Positions 43,565 to 54,992 of a stretch of 64,000 bases of DNA are shown piece after piece. Under the pieces are notes generated by a model. It made no database searches and was not told where the DNA came from. It saw only the letters and a program-made list of their open reading frames with translations. This stretch comes from Ascochyta rabiei (taxonomy: Eukaryota; Ascomycota; Dothideomycetes; Pleosporales; Didymellaceae): NCBI RefSeq assembly GCF_004011695.2, contig NC_082405.1, positions 248,001 through 312,000 on the forward strand. The letters run 5' to 3'. The stretch's first letter is position 1. The number at the start of each line of letters is the position of its first letter. The translations under genes and the position numbers were made by a program.

Positions 43565-45596
43565 ATGGCTTCCTCTTCCTCGACCTCGACCGCCGCAATG
43601 CAGCACAAACTCCCCCACACAGCCACCTCCCACCCCAACGACCCCATTCCCCGGGAGCCGCGCGAGCTGCCCCAGCTCGCCCTCAAGCCGGCGCCCCCTT
43701 CCGCCCAACCCGAGCACCCGTCCCCCAAGTCGTCGGGCGAGTCGATGCTATGGAGCCAGAACAGCAGCGACGACTCCGAGGCGCCCATGACGCCCAACAC
43801 CGAGCCCGACCACGCCGTCGAGGAGCTGGTCGACAAGCTGCAGGACCTGCCCGCCGCCGCCGTCAACTTCAACGGCCAGACACGCCCTAGACGCGCCTCC
43901 ACCACGCTCATCTCAGACAGCCCGACCGACATCAGACGCATCCTCGGCGACGGCGAGACGGCCACCAAGCTCATCAGCCAGTGCTGCGGCGGCGGCTGCT
44001 GTCTGCTCAAGACCCTGCAGCCAGACACGTCGTCTTCGTCGTCTGTCCCTGTCGTCGTCCCCGACAATGTCGCCTTCAGCAGCCTCCACCTCAAGCTCGG
44101 CCCGCTTGCTCTCGACAGCGAGCTCACCGACACAACACCGCTACCGCCCCTCACCATGTCCTTCGAGCCCCTCCCCTCCAAGGACATCAAGCACGTGTCC
44201 GAGGTCCACAAGACACCGCCCAAGTTCGTCCAGCCACACCCGCCGTACGACGTCTACTCGGCCCCACTGTACCACGCCCGCGAGTTGACCAAGCCCGGCG
44301 CCGAGAAGAGGACGATCCACTTCGACATCGACGTAACGGACTACCCTGACGAGGGCGGGGTCGATTTCAAGGTCGGCGGTGCCGTCGGCATCTGCCCACC
44401 CAACGCACCGCACATGGTCGACGACATGTTTGACCTGCTCGGTGTCCCCAAGTTCCTCCGCGACAAGCCCGTCACACTCAAGACCAAGACCGGACGATGG
44501 CCTACCATCTGGGGAGAAGACCAGCCACGCGAGCTACTCACTACGCGCCGCGAGCTGCTTACCTGGTGCGTGGACATTCAGTCCAACCCACCGACCAAGA
44601 ACCTCCTCCGTGTGATGGCCGAGTACGCCGACGCACCCAACGAGAAGAAGATCCTGGAATATCTCTGCTCGGCACAGGGTCAAGCAGCCTTCTGCGACCT
44701 TCGCACCACGTCCCACCTCACTGTTCCCCAGATCCTCAGCGCCTTCCCGTCCTCGAAGCCTCCGCTACCGAGCCTCCTCTCCGTCCTCACCCAACTCATG
44801 CCACGCTTCTACTCGCTCTCCAACGACCCGCACATCTCATCCGCCCGCCCTGGTCTGCCCGGCACGCGCCGTTTGATCGAGATGGCTGTGACGATCCACG
44901 AAGCGCCTGACTGGCACGCGCCCGGCGCTACGCGAACCGGTGTTGGCAGCGGCTTCATGGAGCGCATTGCCCACCAGTTCATCACCGCCGAGAGTGAAGG
45001 TGTTGATCCCCGCAGCATCCTCGACATCCGTGTCCCCATGTTCCGTGGCCTGATGGCCAACCCACTGTCCAAGCAGTTTGGCGGCGAGGGTCCAATGGTT
45101 CTCATCGGCGCCGGTGTTGGCATGGCACCCTTCCGAGGATTTATCCTGAACAGGCTTAAGAATGCCAACTGCGCCAACAAGATCTGGCTCATCCAGGGCG
45201 TCCGCGACTCCATGTTGGATGAGCTGTACTCTGGCGAGCTGGGTGATCACGAGCGCGAGATCAAGAAGGTCGTTCAGAGCCGTAAGACGCGCGTCAGTGG
45301 TCAGACCGAGGCCAAGTACGTCCAGGACGAGGTTCGCATGCAAGCCGACATTGTGTGGTTCGTCATCAACGCACTAGACGGCCGCATCTTCGTTTGCGGA
45401 AGCAGCAAGGGTATGGGTGAGGGTGTTGAGGAGGCACTCATCGACATTACCATGCAGAAGGGCAACCTCAGCAGGGAGGAAGCTCACGAGTTCTGGGCCA
45501 ACAAGAAGAACGATGGCCAGTACATTGCCGTAAGCGTATTCCCTCGAGAGGTAAACCAAAGCTCAAGTTGCTGACATGACTCAGGAAACCTGGTAA
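43565..45596 (+). CDS. Orphan CPR-type FAD/NADPH oxidoreductase lacking a flavodoxin domain
   Basis: Exon 1 is 43565-45529 and a 12-nt terminal exon is 45585-45596, total 658 aa. Read without the intron (55 bp, GTAAGC, branch CTGACATGAC, TCAG), the protein ends in an unrelated tail. Spliced, it ends QYIAETW, the C-terminal aromatic that stacks on FAD in cytochrome P450 reductase relatives. Residues 1-220 are disordered, Ser/Pro-rich, with a CCGGGCC cluster near 140. The FR-type FAD domain follows with PRFYSLSNDP near 412, then the NADPH domain with GAGVGMAPFRGF near 515 and VCGSSKGMGEG. No FMN domain exists in the protein or just upstream. The electron acceptor is unknown. Confidence 0.85.
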
Positions 45597-46473
45597 ATGA
45601 TCACCACCATTCACCGCTGTGCATACCTCGCGTTCCTTTTTTTCTTCGATTGTCGTTATCATATGGTATGGGCGTTGTCAAAAGGCGCCATTTAGACAAA
45701 ATCTGCACGCGCATACATCTGAAGGACTTACAATCATTGGGATTGGGTTTGGTTCCATGCCATCCTTTGAGAGGCATGTAGAGCTTGGCGTTAAAAGGCG
45801 GCAAACTTGCATCTACTCGATCTACTTGCAGATAGGTCGGAGTACGCGTAGTCGAGCTTGCCTGTTATTGGGCTTGCACTTGTGTAGATAGCAGAATCGA
45901 ATTCTATTCTTAACGCATACATGGCATCAAGTGTACGCACTGTACAAGCTCACACATGCATGAGCTATTCAGTCGCGAGCAAGACTGAACAGAAATACAC
46001 GCAGACGTCACATGTCAAAGCACCCTGTTAAGCACCTCCCCAGCCCCACTTTCCGCTGCACTCCACTTCGCAAGCGCTGTAACGACTCGGTAAGATGTCG
46101 TGGGCTTGTCGCGATCTAGAATTGCTGCCTACGAAGTACCTTGCTACGAAACCGCTGGCGGACTGGGAATAGGGAAAGCTTGTACGGACTGTTTGTGCGA
46201 GGTTATCTGGGAGGGAGCTTTGTAGGGGCGGGAAGCTGGAATACTGGAATTGACAGGAGTAGCAATAGTACGGTAGATGAGGTATTCCGAGTCACCATCG
46301 CACTTGGAAGGTTTTAGCGAGGACTGTGTACGTTCTTGCTGTGCTCTTGTTTGCCGTCGAGCAGCTGCCGGCGGGTAAGAGCTCACCCCTCTTACTTCCA
46401 CCCTTCACCATCCACCATCCGCACACCGTTGCCGAAGACCTCTCACGCCCCTCACCCTCACCCCACCCCGCGT
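45597..46473. other. Intergenic between convergent reductase and F-box-like genes
   Basis: 3' UTR-type sequence. Nothing gene-like was seen. Confidence 0.5.
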
Positions 46474-47610
46474 CTACTCTTCATCACTGCCGCATTGTAA
46501 TGCGGCTCGATCCCGCTCAACCGCGTAGCCGGCGTGGCGAGCATCCGACAGCGCATCGAGTTCGGCTGGCGTGTACTTCCACGGGTGGTGGAACTCGGCG
46601 CCGGATCGCAGACAGCAGTCTGGGACGTACTCGCGTACCTCGATACCCGCGTGTGCGAGTGATGTGGTGACGGTGTCGTGCGTGGGCGCGGTGGCGTAGC
46701 GGTGGTATAGTGAAATTCTCGCGAGAGCGGGAAACAGCGATGTCGCCGTCGCCTCGTCCACAAGCCTTGTGGACCACGGCTCGAAACAGGTGCATCGGGC
46801 GTCTGTCAGAACTAAGGCCTCGAGACTGCGCGGAATCATGTCGCAACATGACCCCCTCGCTCTCTTGGTGGCTGCCATGTGCGGAAGACTTAGCCAGCGC
46901 AGATTGGGGAAGAACTCGGGTATCTGCGATATGCTCGACGGCCACCATATGCTGTCTTCCACCGTGCGACGGAAGTCTATGGGGAGTTCCAGCGCGGTGA
47001 GCTTGGGTCCGATTAGTGCCACGACCCAGCTCAAATCTGGACCTTCGGTCCAGTCGGGCTTTGTTGGAGCCTCGGGCTCGCTGAAGATCATGGCGTGGAA
47101 GATGGGGAAGTTGAGGAGTATGGAACCGCCAAGGTATAGCTTTTTGAGCCCTGGGACCAGTGTCAGGATAAGACTGAGTAGGAGCCCATGGTCTTTGAAA
47201 TGAGCTGCGTCCAGCGAGGCGATTATGGTGTCCTGGGTCCACTTGCGGATGGGCAGGGTTCTGAGGTGTCGCTTGCAGTGGTCCAGTACGTCTGGCTCAA
47301 GACGAGGAATAGGTACCGGATATGTCTTTGCTTCCCACGTTTCCCTGGTTTCGATTGTTAGGCTTTTGATCGTCTTTGCCAAGTTGGGATACTTGAACAA
47401 GAAGTAGAGCAGTAGGTGGGCTTTGCTGGACTGCAAGACTGGAGCTAAACAAAGCACTTCCCGCACGACTGGTGCCAATCGACGACAGGTGAGTGCTAGA
47501 TGGAGTAGATTCGGTGCAGATTCAGCGTACTCGACGCCGGCCACAAGGTATGCGGCGATATGTACTTGCAGCTCGGCAGGAAGATCTAGTAAACCACGCT
47601 GATGAACCAT
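46474..47610 (-). CDS. F-box-like protein
   Basis: Single exon, 378 aa. The N-terminal LLDLPAELQVHIAAYL with LLHLALTCRRLAPVVREVL is a fungal F-box-like motif (about residues 7-60). The rest is leucine-rich with irregular repeats (GLKKLYLGGSILLNFP, LTALELPIDF, NLRWLSLPHM), which suggests a solenoid for target binding. F-box proteins recruit substrates to SCF ubiquitin ligases, but many fungal members are uncharacterised. It is divergent from the 2EXR-like gene across 403 bp. The C-terminus is acidic (GSDEE). No specific orthologue was recognised. Confidence 0.75.
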   Translation of the reverse strand: MVHQRGLLDLPAELQVHIAAYLVAGVEYAESAPNLLHLALTCRRLAPVVREVLCLAPVLQSSKAHLLLYFLFKYPNLAKTIKSLTIETRETWEAKTYPVPIPRLEPDVLDHCKRHLRTLPIRKWTQDTIIASLDAAHFKDHGLLLSLILTLVPGLKKLYLGGSILLNFPIFHAMIFSEPEAPTKPDWTEGPDLSWVVALIGPKLTALELPIDFRRTVEDSIWWPSSISQIPEFFPNLRWLSLPHMAATKRARGSCCDMIPRSLEALVLTDARCTCFEPWSTRLVDEATATSLFPALARISLYHRYATAPTHDTVTTSLAHAGIEVREYVPDCCLRSGAEFHHPWKYTPAELDALSDARHAGYAVERDRAALQCGSDEE

Positions 47611-48013
47611 GCTAGAGAGCTTCAGTACACCCTGTGGCGTCCGATGGGGAGTACTGTGGACAGAGACAGCTCAGCCGTTGTCTTAGGTTGGGAGGAGTGG
47701 GAGCCGGTGTCGAGCAAGCTGTTTGCTCTGGTTATCCACAACAAAGCAGACATGCTGAAACAAGTGAAAGACGTCCTCGCAACACACCAGATCTCTCACA
47801 CAGCAACAAAGAAGATCTCAAGTCGAGCAATTGCGATGGTGAAACACTGCACAGTCCAAGTTTTCACACTTTGACCTAGGTCTCACAAATTCAGCGTTAC
47901 ATGTTGTTGCATCAACAAACGCTGCATCCATGTGCTTCTTCCGAGATGGAATCATCTTGATAGGTTCCTTTGCACGAGTGGTCGAATTTGTACTGGCCCT
48001 TCTACTAGCAGCT
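47611..48013. promoter_or_regulatory. Divergent promoter of F-box-like and 2EXR-like genes
   Basis: A 403-bp interval between divergent starts. An in-frame upstream ATG at 47930 could extend the plus-strand gene by 28 hydrophobic residues. Confidence 0.5.
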
Positions 48014-48862
48014 ATGAGTGCTACACACCATACTCCGAGATCTTCACCACTCCTCGCACTGCCTGCCGAGTTGCGTAATGTGATATACGGGTACGTGCTG
48101 GCGGCCTCCAAGCGCATCATTTGCGCCCAGTTTGAGATCGAAGAGGATCATGCCCACAAGTACTACGAAAAGGGTGTGCAGGTCAGAACGAGCGGCATCG
48201 GTGCGAGCCCACACAATAGCAAGGCGACCGTAGAGAGCAACCAGTTGCAACATGTATGCCGACTCCTGCGGCGCGAAACCTCGTCTTTCGTTCCCAGCAG
48301 CCACATAGTCTTCCTGCGACGATCAGATAAACACTCGATCAAGACCGCATCTGTGACGTGCAGTCGCTGGCTGGACACACTTGCGAGAAGCCACATCGAC
48401 GCGCTGCGAACAATCACCATACACGAGGGAATACCGTGGGGAGTAGCAGACCATGACTTTGCGGCCTGCAGTGGCATATTCGACCTCAACGCTGTCGAGC
48501 ATCTCGCCCGTTTCTGCTCGTCTAGTCCTCACATCCAGGTCAAGATTTACCTAGCCCGGTTCGACAAGCAGCTGAAGGGGTTTTGCAGGAGGTCGCTCAT
48601 CGGCTACATTGTGTCCATGGCCGTGCGGAAGGAAGATTGCTGCGCTGCTTACGGCTGTACTTCTGGGGAGGCGAGGGCGGTGGAGGATGCTGTGGAGAGG
48701 ATGAGTAGCGTCTGGGGCGGGTATGCAAAGGACAAGCCGCCTCTGCCGGAGAATTTGAGGCTCTTTCCTGTCGGGCAGTTTCAGTGCGATGACTGGCCGA
48801 CTAATAAAAGTAGGCCTGAGCTTCGTAGCAGGATAAAGAGATGGTATGAGGAGGGTATTTGA
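48014..48862 (+). CDS. 2EXR-like domain protein of unknown function
   Basis: Single exon, 282 aa from MSATHHTPR. The block LLALPAELRNVIYGYVL starts the 2EXR/F-box-like domain that is greatly expanded in Dothideomycetes, followed by a LQHVCRLLRRETSSFV segment in the usual place. The C-terminal half has no known domain. The alternative start at 47930 would add a hydrophobic leader and was judged a read-through of the 5' UTR. Members have no established biochemical role. An ATCWGATAA match at 48322-48330 lies inside the coding region and is probably fortuitous. Confidence 0.75.
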   Translation: MSATHHTPRSSPLLALPAELRNVIYGYVLAASKRIICAQFEIEEDHAHKYYEKGVQVRTSGIGASPHNSKATVESNQLQHVCRLLRRETSSFVPSSHIVFLRRSDKHSIKTASVTCSRWLDTLARSHIDALRTITIHEGIPWGVADHDFAACSGIFDLNAVEHLARFCSSSPHIQVKIYLARFDKQLKGFCRRSLIGYIVSMAVRKEDCCAAYGCTSGEARAVEDAVERMSSVWGGYAKDKPPLPENLRLFPVGQFQCDDWPTNKSRPELRSRIKRWYEEGI

Positions 48863-49171
48863 GAAGGCAGATGTGGTTTTGAGATGTTGGCCGACGTCAT
48901 GGACTGTTGACTGGATGAAAGCAGAGCGCTTCGAGCTTCCATACCTAACGACTGGTGACTGAAATCATTATCGCAGACTTGATGAAATGAAAATGTCTTG
49001 AACCGTGTCCACGGGATACAATGAGGTCAGCGACCCTGCATTAGCGCGCCCTAGCTACATCGTTACATCCACGCCTCCTGCACTCTATCCACCCTCTTCC
49101 CTCGCTATACACGTTTCAATCAAGTTACTATCATCGCCAGTACCTCTGCAAGTCATCGTTTGGATATCACA
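48863..49171. other. Short intergenic interval
   Basis: About 310 bp, nothing recognised apart from the expected promoter of the micropeptide gene. Confidence 0.4.
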
Positions 49172-49398
49172 ATGGTGGACAACCTCCTCAAACGCGCCCC
49201 AAAGAACCCAGCACTCTTTATTGGTTGCAACGTCGCGGTCGTGCTCACGTGGGGAGCGTGTATGGGTACAGTTCGCAGAGCGCGACAGAATAAGGCTGAG
49301 AAAGGGGAGTACGCTGTGCGCTTCAACAAGTGGTGAGTGAGGCGATCCCGCGTCATAGATTTGGTATTGACTGTACACACAGGATAAGAGAAGATTAG
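49172..49398 (+). CDS. 58-aa single-pass membrane micropeptide
   Basis: Exon 1 49172-49332 and exon 2 49383-49398, across a 50-bp intron with good signals (GTGAGT...TACACACAG), give 58 aa ending FNKWIRED. Without splicing it would stop four residues sooner after FNKW. The N-terminus is basic (VDNLLKRAPKNP), followed by one hydrophobic stretch (ALFIGCNVAVVLTWGACMG) and a basic C-terminal half (TVRRARQNKAEKG). The pattern is like small mitochondrial inner-membrane subunits, but no family was recognised. It is too short for most gene finders. Context gives no clue. Confidence 0.55.
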
Positions 49399-51798
49399 CC
49401 GTTGTGCGTACCGCATCTACGTCTACTCTTCGTCTGGCCATCGTTTACGGAAGCCCCTTCAACTTGCCGGGTGCTCTTTTGATAGTTGGGATTAGTGGCT
49501 GAAGGCACTCGAGGGAACTGGTTCGACTGTCACTCGTGTGCTCGATACAGCATATTCTCCTTCGATTTGGATTTCCTGTTATCTTCTTCTCAGCCTGTGC
49601 CCTACACAACGCCCAGGAACTTTGGATTCGATTGGCGTACCTGCCGTCTCCGTCCCTAGAGCCTTCAGGCTGTCATGAACAAGTGGAGTTCACCGTTGGA
49701 GTGCCAGATAGCGCAGTATTGGAGTCATTTCAGGCCCAGCTAGGTCGATACAACATCCAGCTAGGTCGCAAGCTGGACGACAAGCTATGCCCACCTATAT
49801 CCTACGTCGGTACAATGAGCAACAGAATTCGATACCCTGGTCAACCCCATGAATTCAATCGACGTACCAGCATCATTGATTTGAGGGCCCATCATCACAA
49901 GTCTGTCATATCACTCGAATGCTGCATAGTACGCATATCGGCCAAGGTTATCAGCAGTTATCCTGGATATTTCCATGGTTATTTCCAAGACGAAGACGAT
50001 GTTTCTTGAAGTGCAAATTTGCCCACCTCACCCTTAGCCAATGTCATCATCCCTAATCAAATGTTAATATTGGATGTTAAATGTTAAACTCGATGAGATT
50101 CAATACCTCATACGTGAGGACGAAACACAACCTATCCTAACCTACACCTCCATATAGCTAGACATGTTATAGCCTGCTTCAAACATTACCATTACGGCGT
50201 TGCTGCATCGTACGCGCGCACAAGGGTTGAAGAGAGCAAGAGTTTAGGAGGTTGTGGGTTGGAGAGCCTGCCATAGCACGATCCGCACACTCTTCAACTG
50301 TACTGCCCCTTTGGACAGGTCGCAAACCGAAAACTACAGCAGGCGCAAAGGAAGCCATATGAGTTAGAACAGCGATTCTCTCTTGCCAGTCTGAGAACAC
50401 GCTTCTCCCTTGTTGAACGAATGTTGCACCGCACTGAAATTCCGGCGTCAGCTCCTTTGAGAGTGCGAGAGGTACTATTCTTTGACTCAGAGGCTTAGAT
50501 GAGGCGCGAGAAGAATGGCTTCAGTTGGTTTCTAATTAAGTCGTGCGGCGCGCCTAGGCGCCTGCGACTGCGGTGCGGCGAGGACTGGACATGTGTCGGG
50601 CATAATACCACAGGCTATGCTACAACGCCGCTCTGTCAGATGCAGGTCTTGGAGCGAAAGGTGGCCTGGATAAGCTGTTCGGTGAGCAGCCAAGTCTGTA
50701 TTGTGAAAAAAGGCCTCAAAGAGGCAGTGTAACTGTGTTAAACAATGCTCGTATGCGTAGGTCGACGCTCACCGGTCAAGGGTCAATACGAAGATTGCGA
50801 ACTCGGGCGTCTCCGAGATATGCACGCAACATCTGCGTGGCGTTCGCCAGGCAGATTCCAAAGATCATGGAGTTGTTCTGCGCGTGAATAGACGGCATGG
50901 GAATAACGAGGTAGACCCTGAACAACACCGTTGTACAGCCTCGGATCTTTCCATATTAGGCGCGCCAACAAGGTTGGAAGATCTCCAGCACGACTGCGCC
51001 ATTATTCCCACTGTGCTCGGTCCTTACCATTTCCGACCCCGCAGCCCTGGAGTGATCCACCGAGAAACATTTCCTGCCTGGTGACCTGCGAACGGACATG
51101 AGCCTCACAAACTTCTTCGACGCTTCCAAACTTCCGCGACGCCACCAGTAAGGCTGAGCCGCGTCAAATATGGTGCTAGAGTGGTGGCGCTACTGCAGCG
51201 CGTGATGCTGCGCGATATGCCGAAAACGCGACTATTGACGTATCGATGTCGGAGATGCTGCGAACGTTTGCTAGACGAGTCCTGTATGGAAGATGCAATT
51301 CTTCTCGAACCAGTAAGGCAGACTCTGGTAGAATTGGTTACGTCACGAGCACACCGGTCCACGCACATTGGGTCTGGTCGGAATGAAGCACCCGTGTTAA
51401 CCGACTTTGGGCTGCTTGGGGCTGCGGATGGGAGGCCTTGAGGGTGCTGTGCCAATCTCACGTGGCGCTCGGACGTGTGATCGATTGAAGTCGGTGTCGA
51501 AGCGTTGGGAGTTTGAGATGTGCGTTCAGCAGCAGAAGGCGGTCGCGGTAAGGACCATGAGAGTCGTGAATTTCCAGTCTTCAATCTAGCATCCGAGATG
51601 CTAGGCGAGATGCTGTGCGACTTTCGTTCCTGTGGTGATTGCCAAATCGTTCCACGTTGGTGTTGCAGCACAGCCTCAAGAAGAGGCCAAGCTTTAGCGC
51701 TCTGCAGATGCATGTGCAGGGGTTCAACATGTGCTACTAGCTTCCCCGCAGCTGCTTGTTATCGAAGTGTCAGATGTATAAAGTAGCAATCACCCAGC
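49399..51798. other. Gene-poor interval of 2.4 kb
   Basis: Only scattered short frames. The longest are 49536-50009 (plus) and 51105-51713 (minus); neither has a domain, signal peptide or splice support. An AT-rich patch lies at 50040-50110. Confidence 0.45.
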
Positions 51799-52964
51799 AT
51801 GGTGCCACCTCATATGAACGATTCACATACCAGCGCTGAATCAACCACCTCCTCATCGCGGCCTATATTAGACAGCCAAAGTATCTCTACAACCGCAGGC
51901 ACAATGGAAGACAACGGCAAAGCTCCAATGCCCGTAATCGGCACCAACGGTGCCGGCGTACGCCGCGCTGTTGACGAGCCCATCGTAAAGGTCCAGCCTC
52001 CACGACGTGAGGACTTGCAGCCTAGCTACGCAAGAGTCATTGAGCCAGATGATGCTGATGCCGATAACCACGGCTGGTATGGTGGAATGGTAAGTTGAGC
52101 ACCTGACTATTTCCGAACGCCTCTCACGCCACCCAGGTCAACGCTCTTGGTGGCATTGTTGGTACCCTTGGCGCCATCCCATGCTGCTTCTGCTGCCCCA
52201 ACCCTTACCAGCCCGTAAGCCAAGGAAACGTCGGTCTGGTCACCAAGTTCGGTCGATTTGCCCGCGCAGTCGATCCAGGTCTTGTCTACATCAATCCTCT
52301 GTCCGAGAAGCTTCTCCAGGTCGATGTCAAGATCCAGATTGTCGAGGTCCCCAAGCAGGTCTGCATGACCAAGGACAACGTCTCTTTGCAGCTTACCTCG
52401 GTCATCTACTACCGCATCACCTCACCTCACAAGGCCGCCTTCAGTATCTCCAACATCCGCCAAGCACTCATCGAGCGCACACAGACTACGCTCCGCCACG
52501 TCGTCGGTGCGCGCGTGCTTCAGGATGTCATCGAGCGCCGTGAGGAGATTGCACAGTCGATCCGCGAAATTATCGAAGAGACAACTGCAGGCTGGGGTGT
52601 TGAGGTCGAGTCCATGCTCATCAAGGATCTGATCTTCAACCAAGACCTCCAAGATTCGCTCTCCATGGCCGCCCAGTCGAAGAGGACCGGCGAAGCCAAA
52701 GTCATTGCCGCCCGCGCTGAGGTCGAGGCCGCGAAGCTCATGAGGTTAGCAGCTGATGTCCTTTCGTCAGCACCGGCAATGCAGATACGTTACCTCGAAA
52801 CGATGCAGTCGATGGCAAAATCTGCAAATTCGAAAGTGATTTTTATGCCTGGCCCAGCCAGTGTAGGCGATCTAGCCACTGCAATGGATGCGGCGGGGCC
52901 ATCTGGCCAGCAGACCGATCCAATTCAGCACACAGTCAACGCGCGTGTCTTGGAGGAGATGTAG
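51799..52964 (+). CDS. Stomatin-family SPFH/Band 7 membrane protein
   Basis: Exons 51799-52089 and 52137-52964 (intron 47 bp, GTAAGT...CCCAG, phase 0) give 372 aa; other in-frame starts follow at MNDSHT and MEDNGK. The N-terminal 95 residues are polar. A hydrophobic hairpin with cysteines (GGIVGTLGAIPCCFCCPNPY) inserts in the membrane and could be palmitoylated. The SPFH domain runs from QGNVGLVTKFGRFARAVDPG to the helical region EEIAQSIREIIEETTAGWGVE, with the stomatin oligomerisation segment GEAKVIAARAEVEAAKLMR after it. Stomatins scaffold membrane microdomains and modulate channels. The exact start is uncertain. Confidence 0.88.
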
Positions 52965-53888
52965 ACAGGAAAATGTCGACATTTGGCAATTGTGAAGAGG
53001 TTGGGTTTTGGTTCTTTTTGGTTTCAGGTCCGTGCGCACCTCACACGCACGCTGACCCAGTACTCAACCAAAACGAGCTCTTTCGTATGCCCAAGAACCG
53101 TAATGGCCTCAGGAGCATGAGTAATAGGAGGACTGCTGGCTGCTCATGGTCCTTGTTCTGTGGCTTTATGGTTTGCTGTGTTGATGCCGGGACGATGCGC
53201 TTCGGATCGGCTTTTCTTGATACCCTACTGGCTTCTACGATATTGGTCACTCGCTATGCGTATAGTTCTAATAATAATGACGTTAGAGATGGACTCTCTT
53301 ACATTTCTGTGTTGCTCCTCGATTTCTCCTTTGTATGTTGACATTGGATAGAGATCAAATATCCAATCTTCGACATCGATGAAGGCGCCATTTACCAATA
53401 TTACAATTCCAGGAGGCTGGCAAGACAGTTCGGCCCAACTGTCTACATCTTATAGTAAGAGTAGGGGCTACAGACAGCTGTCATTCAAACGGAACCTTGC
53501 ATGTTTGCTTCAGTTCATACTTTCTCTTTGGTCAATGTTCTCGATCACGCCGCGTCAGATGAATTCGCAGTCGCTAAAAGCACAACACGAGTTGGTATTG
53601 TACATCGCACACTTCCTACTATCCAGCTCGCACGACATAGATACGGAGTCCAGTCCGCAAGAAGCATACAAACCATGGGCCTACAGTTCCATTTTGAAAC
53701 AAAGACAGAGGAGGAAAAAAAAAGGTGTCATCGCACTAGTCACCAACGTTCCAAGATGTAGATTTGCAGGCACTCGAGAGCCATCCACCAAACTCCGCAG
53801 CGAGGCCTTTGAACATTTCAGTACGCGATCAGGATGCACAACCCGAGTCCCACTCTCCAACGCAGTCGACCAGCAAGAAAGAAATAAA

Positions 53889-53912
53889 GAGAGAGAGAGA
53901 GAGAGAGAGAGA
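53889..53912 (+). repeat. (GA)n dinucleotide repeat
   Basis: Twelve GA units. Confidence 0.9.
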
Positions 53913-54036
53913 AACAAAGAAGCGCAAAAGCGAGGAATCCGATTCTCCCTCCCTGTTTGTCATGTGACTCTGGGCAACGATAGAATTCTTCTTCTCTGAT
54001 AGTAGTCGATCACTTAATCGACAGACTTTCCGCCTC

Positions 54037-54077
54037 TCATCTCATCTCATCTCATCTCATCTCATCTCATCTCATCC
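54037..54077 (+). repeat. (TCATC)n pentanucleotide repeat
   Basis: About eight units of the five-base word TCATC/CTCAT. Confidence 0.9.
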
Positions 54078-54230
54078 ATCAACACTTACTGCAACACACT
54101 CAGCGCGCTTGTAACCATATCATGGACTCTGTAGAGTGTGGTGGATATACTGCACGTGACGTGCGTGTATCGTAATGCAGTCTCATGCAACGTACCTAGT
54201 GTGCTGTACCATGACTCTGCATTATATATA

Positions 54231-54256
54231 GCAACAAGACAAGACAAGACAAGACG
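54231..54256 (+). repeat. (ACAAG)n pentanucleotide repeat
   Basis: About five units of ACAAG. Confidence 0.85.
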
Positions 54257-54992
54257 AAACCACATCATCATGTTATGCGCCGGCGTCAGGCAACCCGCGC
54301 CAGGCAACCCACACCACCATACAAAGAAAGTATTTCGGATCTCGGAAGCAAGGGCTCTTAGGTCACAAAGCTACTCATTGTATACGAGATTACGCAGATT
54401 GGTAATGGTTAGTCTTTATTGCGACCCACATACAATGCGCTAGCGGGTGGTTGGAGGAGCGGGTTGCTTGGCGCGGGTGGACATGGGCGAAGCGAAGCGA
54501 ATACGAAGTGCAGTGAGGGATGACCGTGGCAGGTTGTGTGAATGGTATCTGGATTTCTCTTTTTTTTTTGTGGTATCTGTGTATCGCAATCATCTACTGA
54601 TGCTCTACTGTTTCTTCTCGTGCAACCTCGTGCTGATCTTACATCTGCCCTTTTTCTCCAACATATTGGCCAAGATGATAACAAGATGTTCAACGACGCT
54701 GCGTGCGCGATATGCAAATCAGTCCAACCAAAGGCTGCTGCAGATGCTCCTCAACTCTGAAATTTTACGCTTGACATGGTAGGAAATAAATCGCATGCTG
54801 ACCGCTTGCTGGTCGCTTGCTGGTCGCTTACTGTAGCGTGCTTATGCGCTCGCTGATGATAGTGTCGTTATACAAGATAGGAGATGGGTGGTACTAAATG
54901 TGATACGCTGTTGGGAAAGCGCAGAGAACTCGCTCCGCTGATGATGCACAAGAATGGAGTTTGACCGCGACTGCCGACATGGCCAATGGGTC

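Larger units (their letters stand above)
52965..54992. other. Gene-poor interval rich in microsatellites
   Basis: Two kilobases between the stomatin and acyltransferase 3' ends with no supported gene. It has (GA)n, (TCATC)n and (ACAAG)n repeats and three GCTTGCTGGTC-like units near 54800-54832. Confidence 0.5.

Noticed and set aside
48322..48330. ATCAGATAA as an iron-regulatory site
   Set aside because: Single match inside the coding region of the 2EXR-like gene, without companions.
49536..50009. 157-codon plus-strand frame
   Set aside because: No domain, atypical composition and an internal repeat of the word CCAGCTAGGTCG; not enough for a gene call.
51105..51713. 202-codon minus-strand frame upstream of the stomatin gene
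   Set aside because: Ser/Arg/Pro-rich chance frame without motifs.
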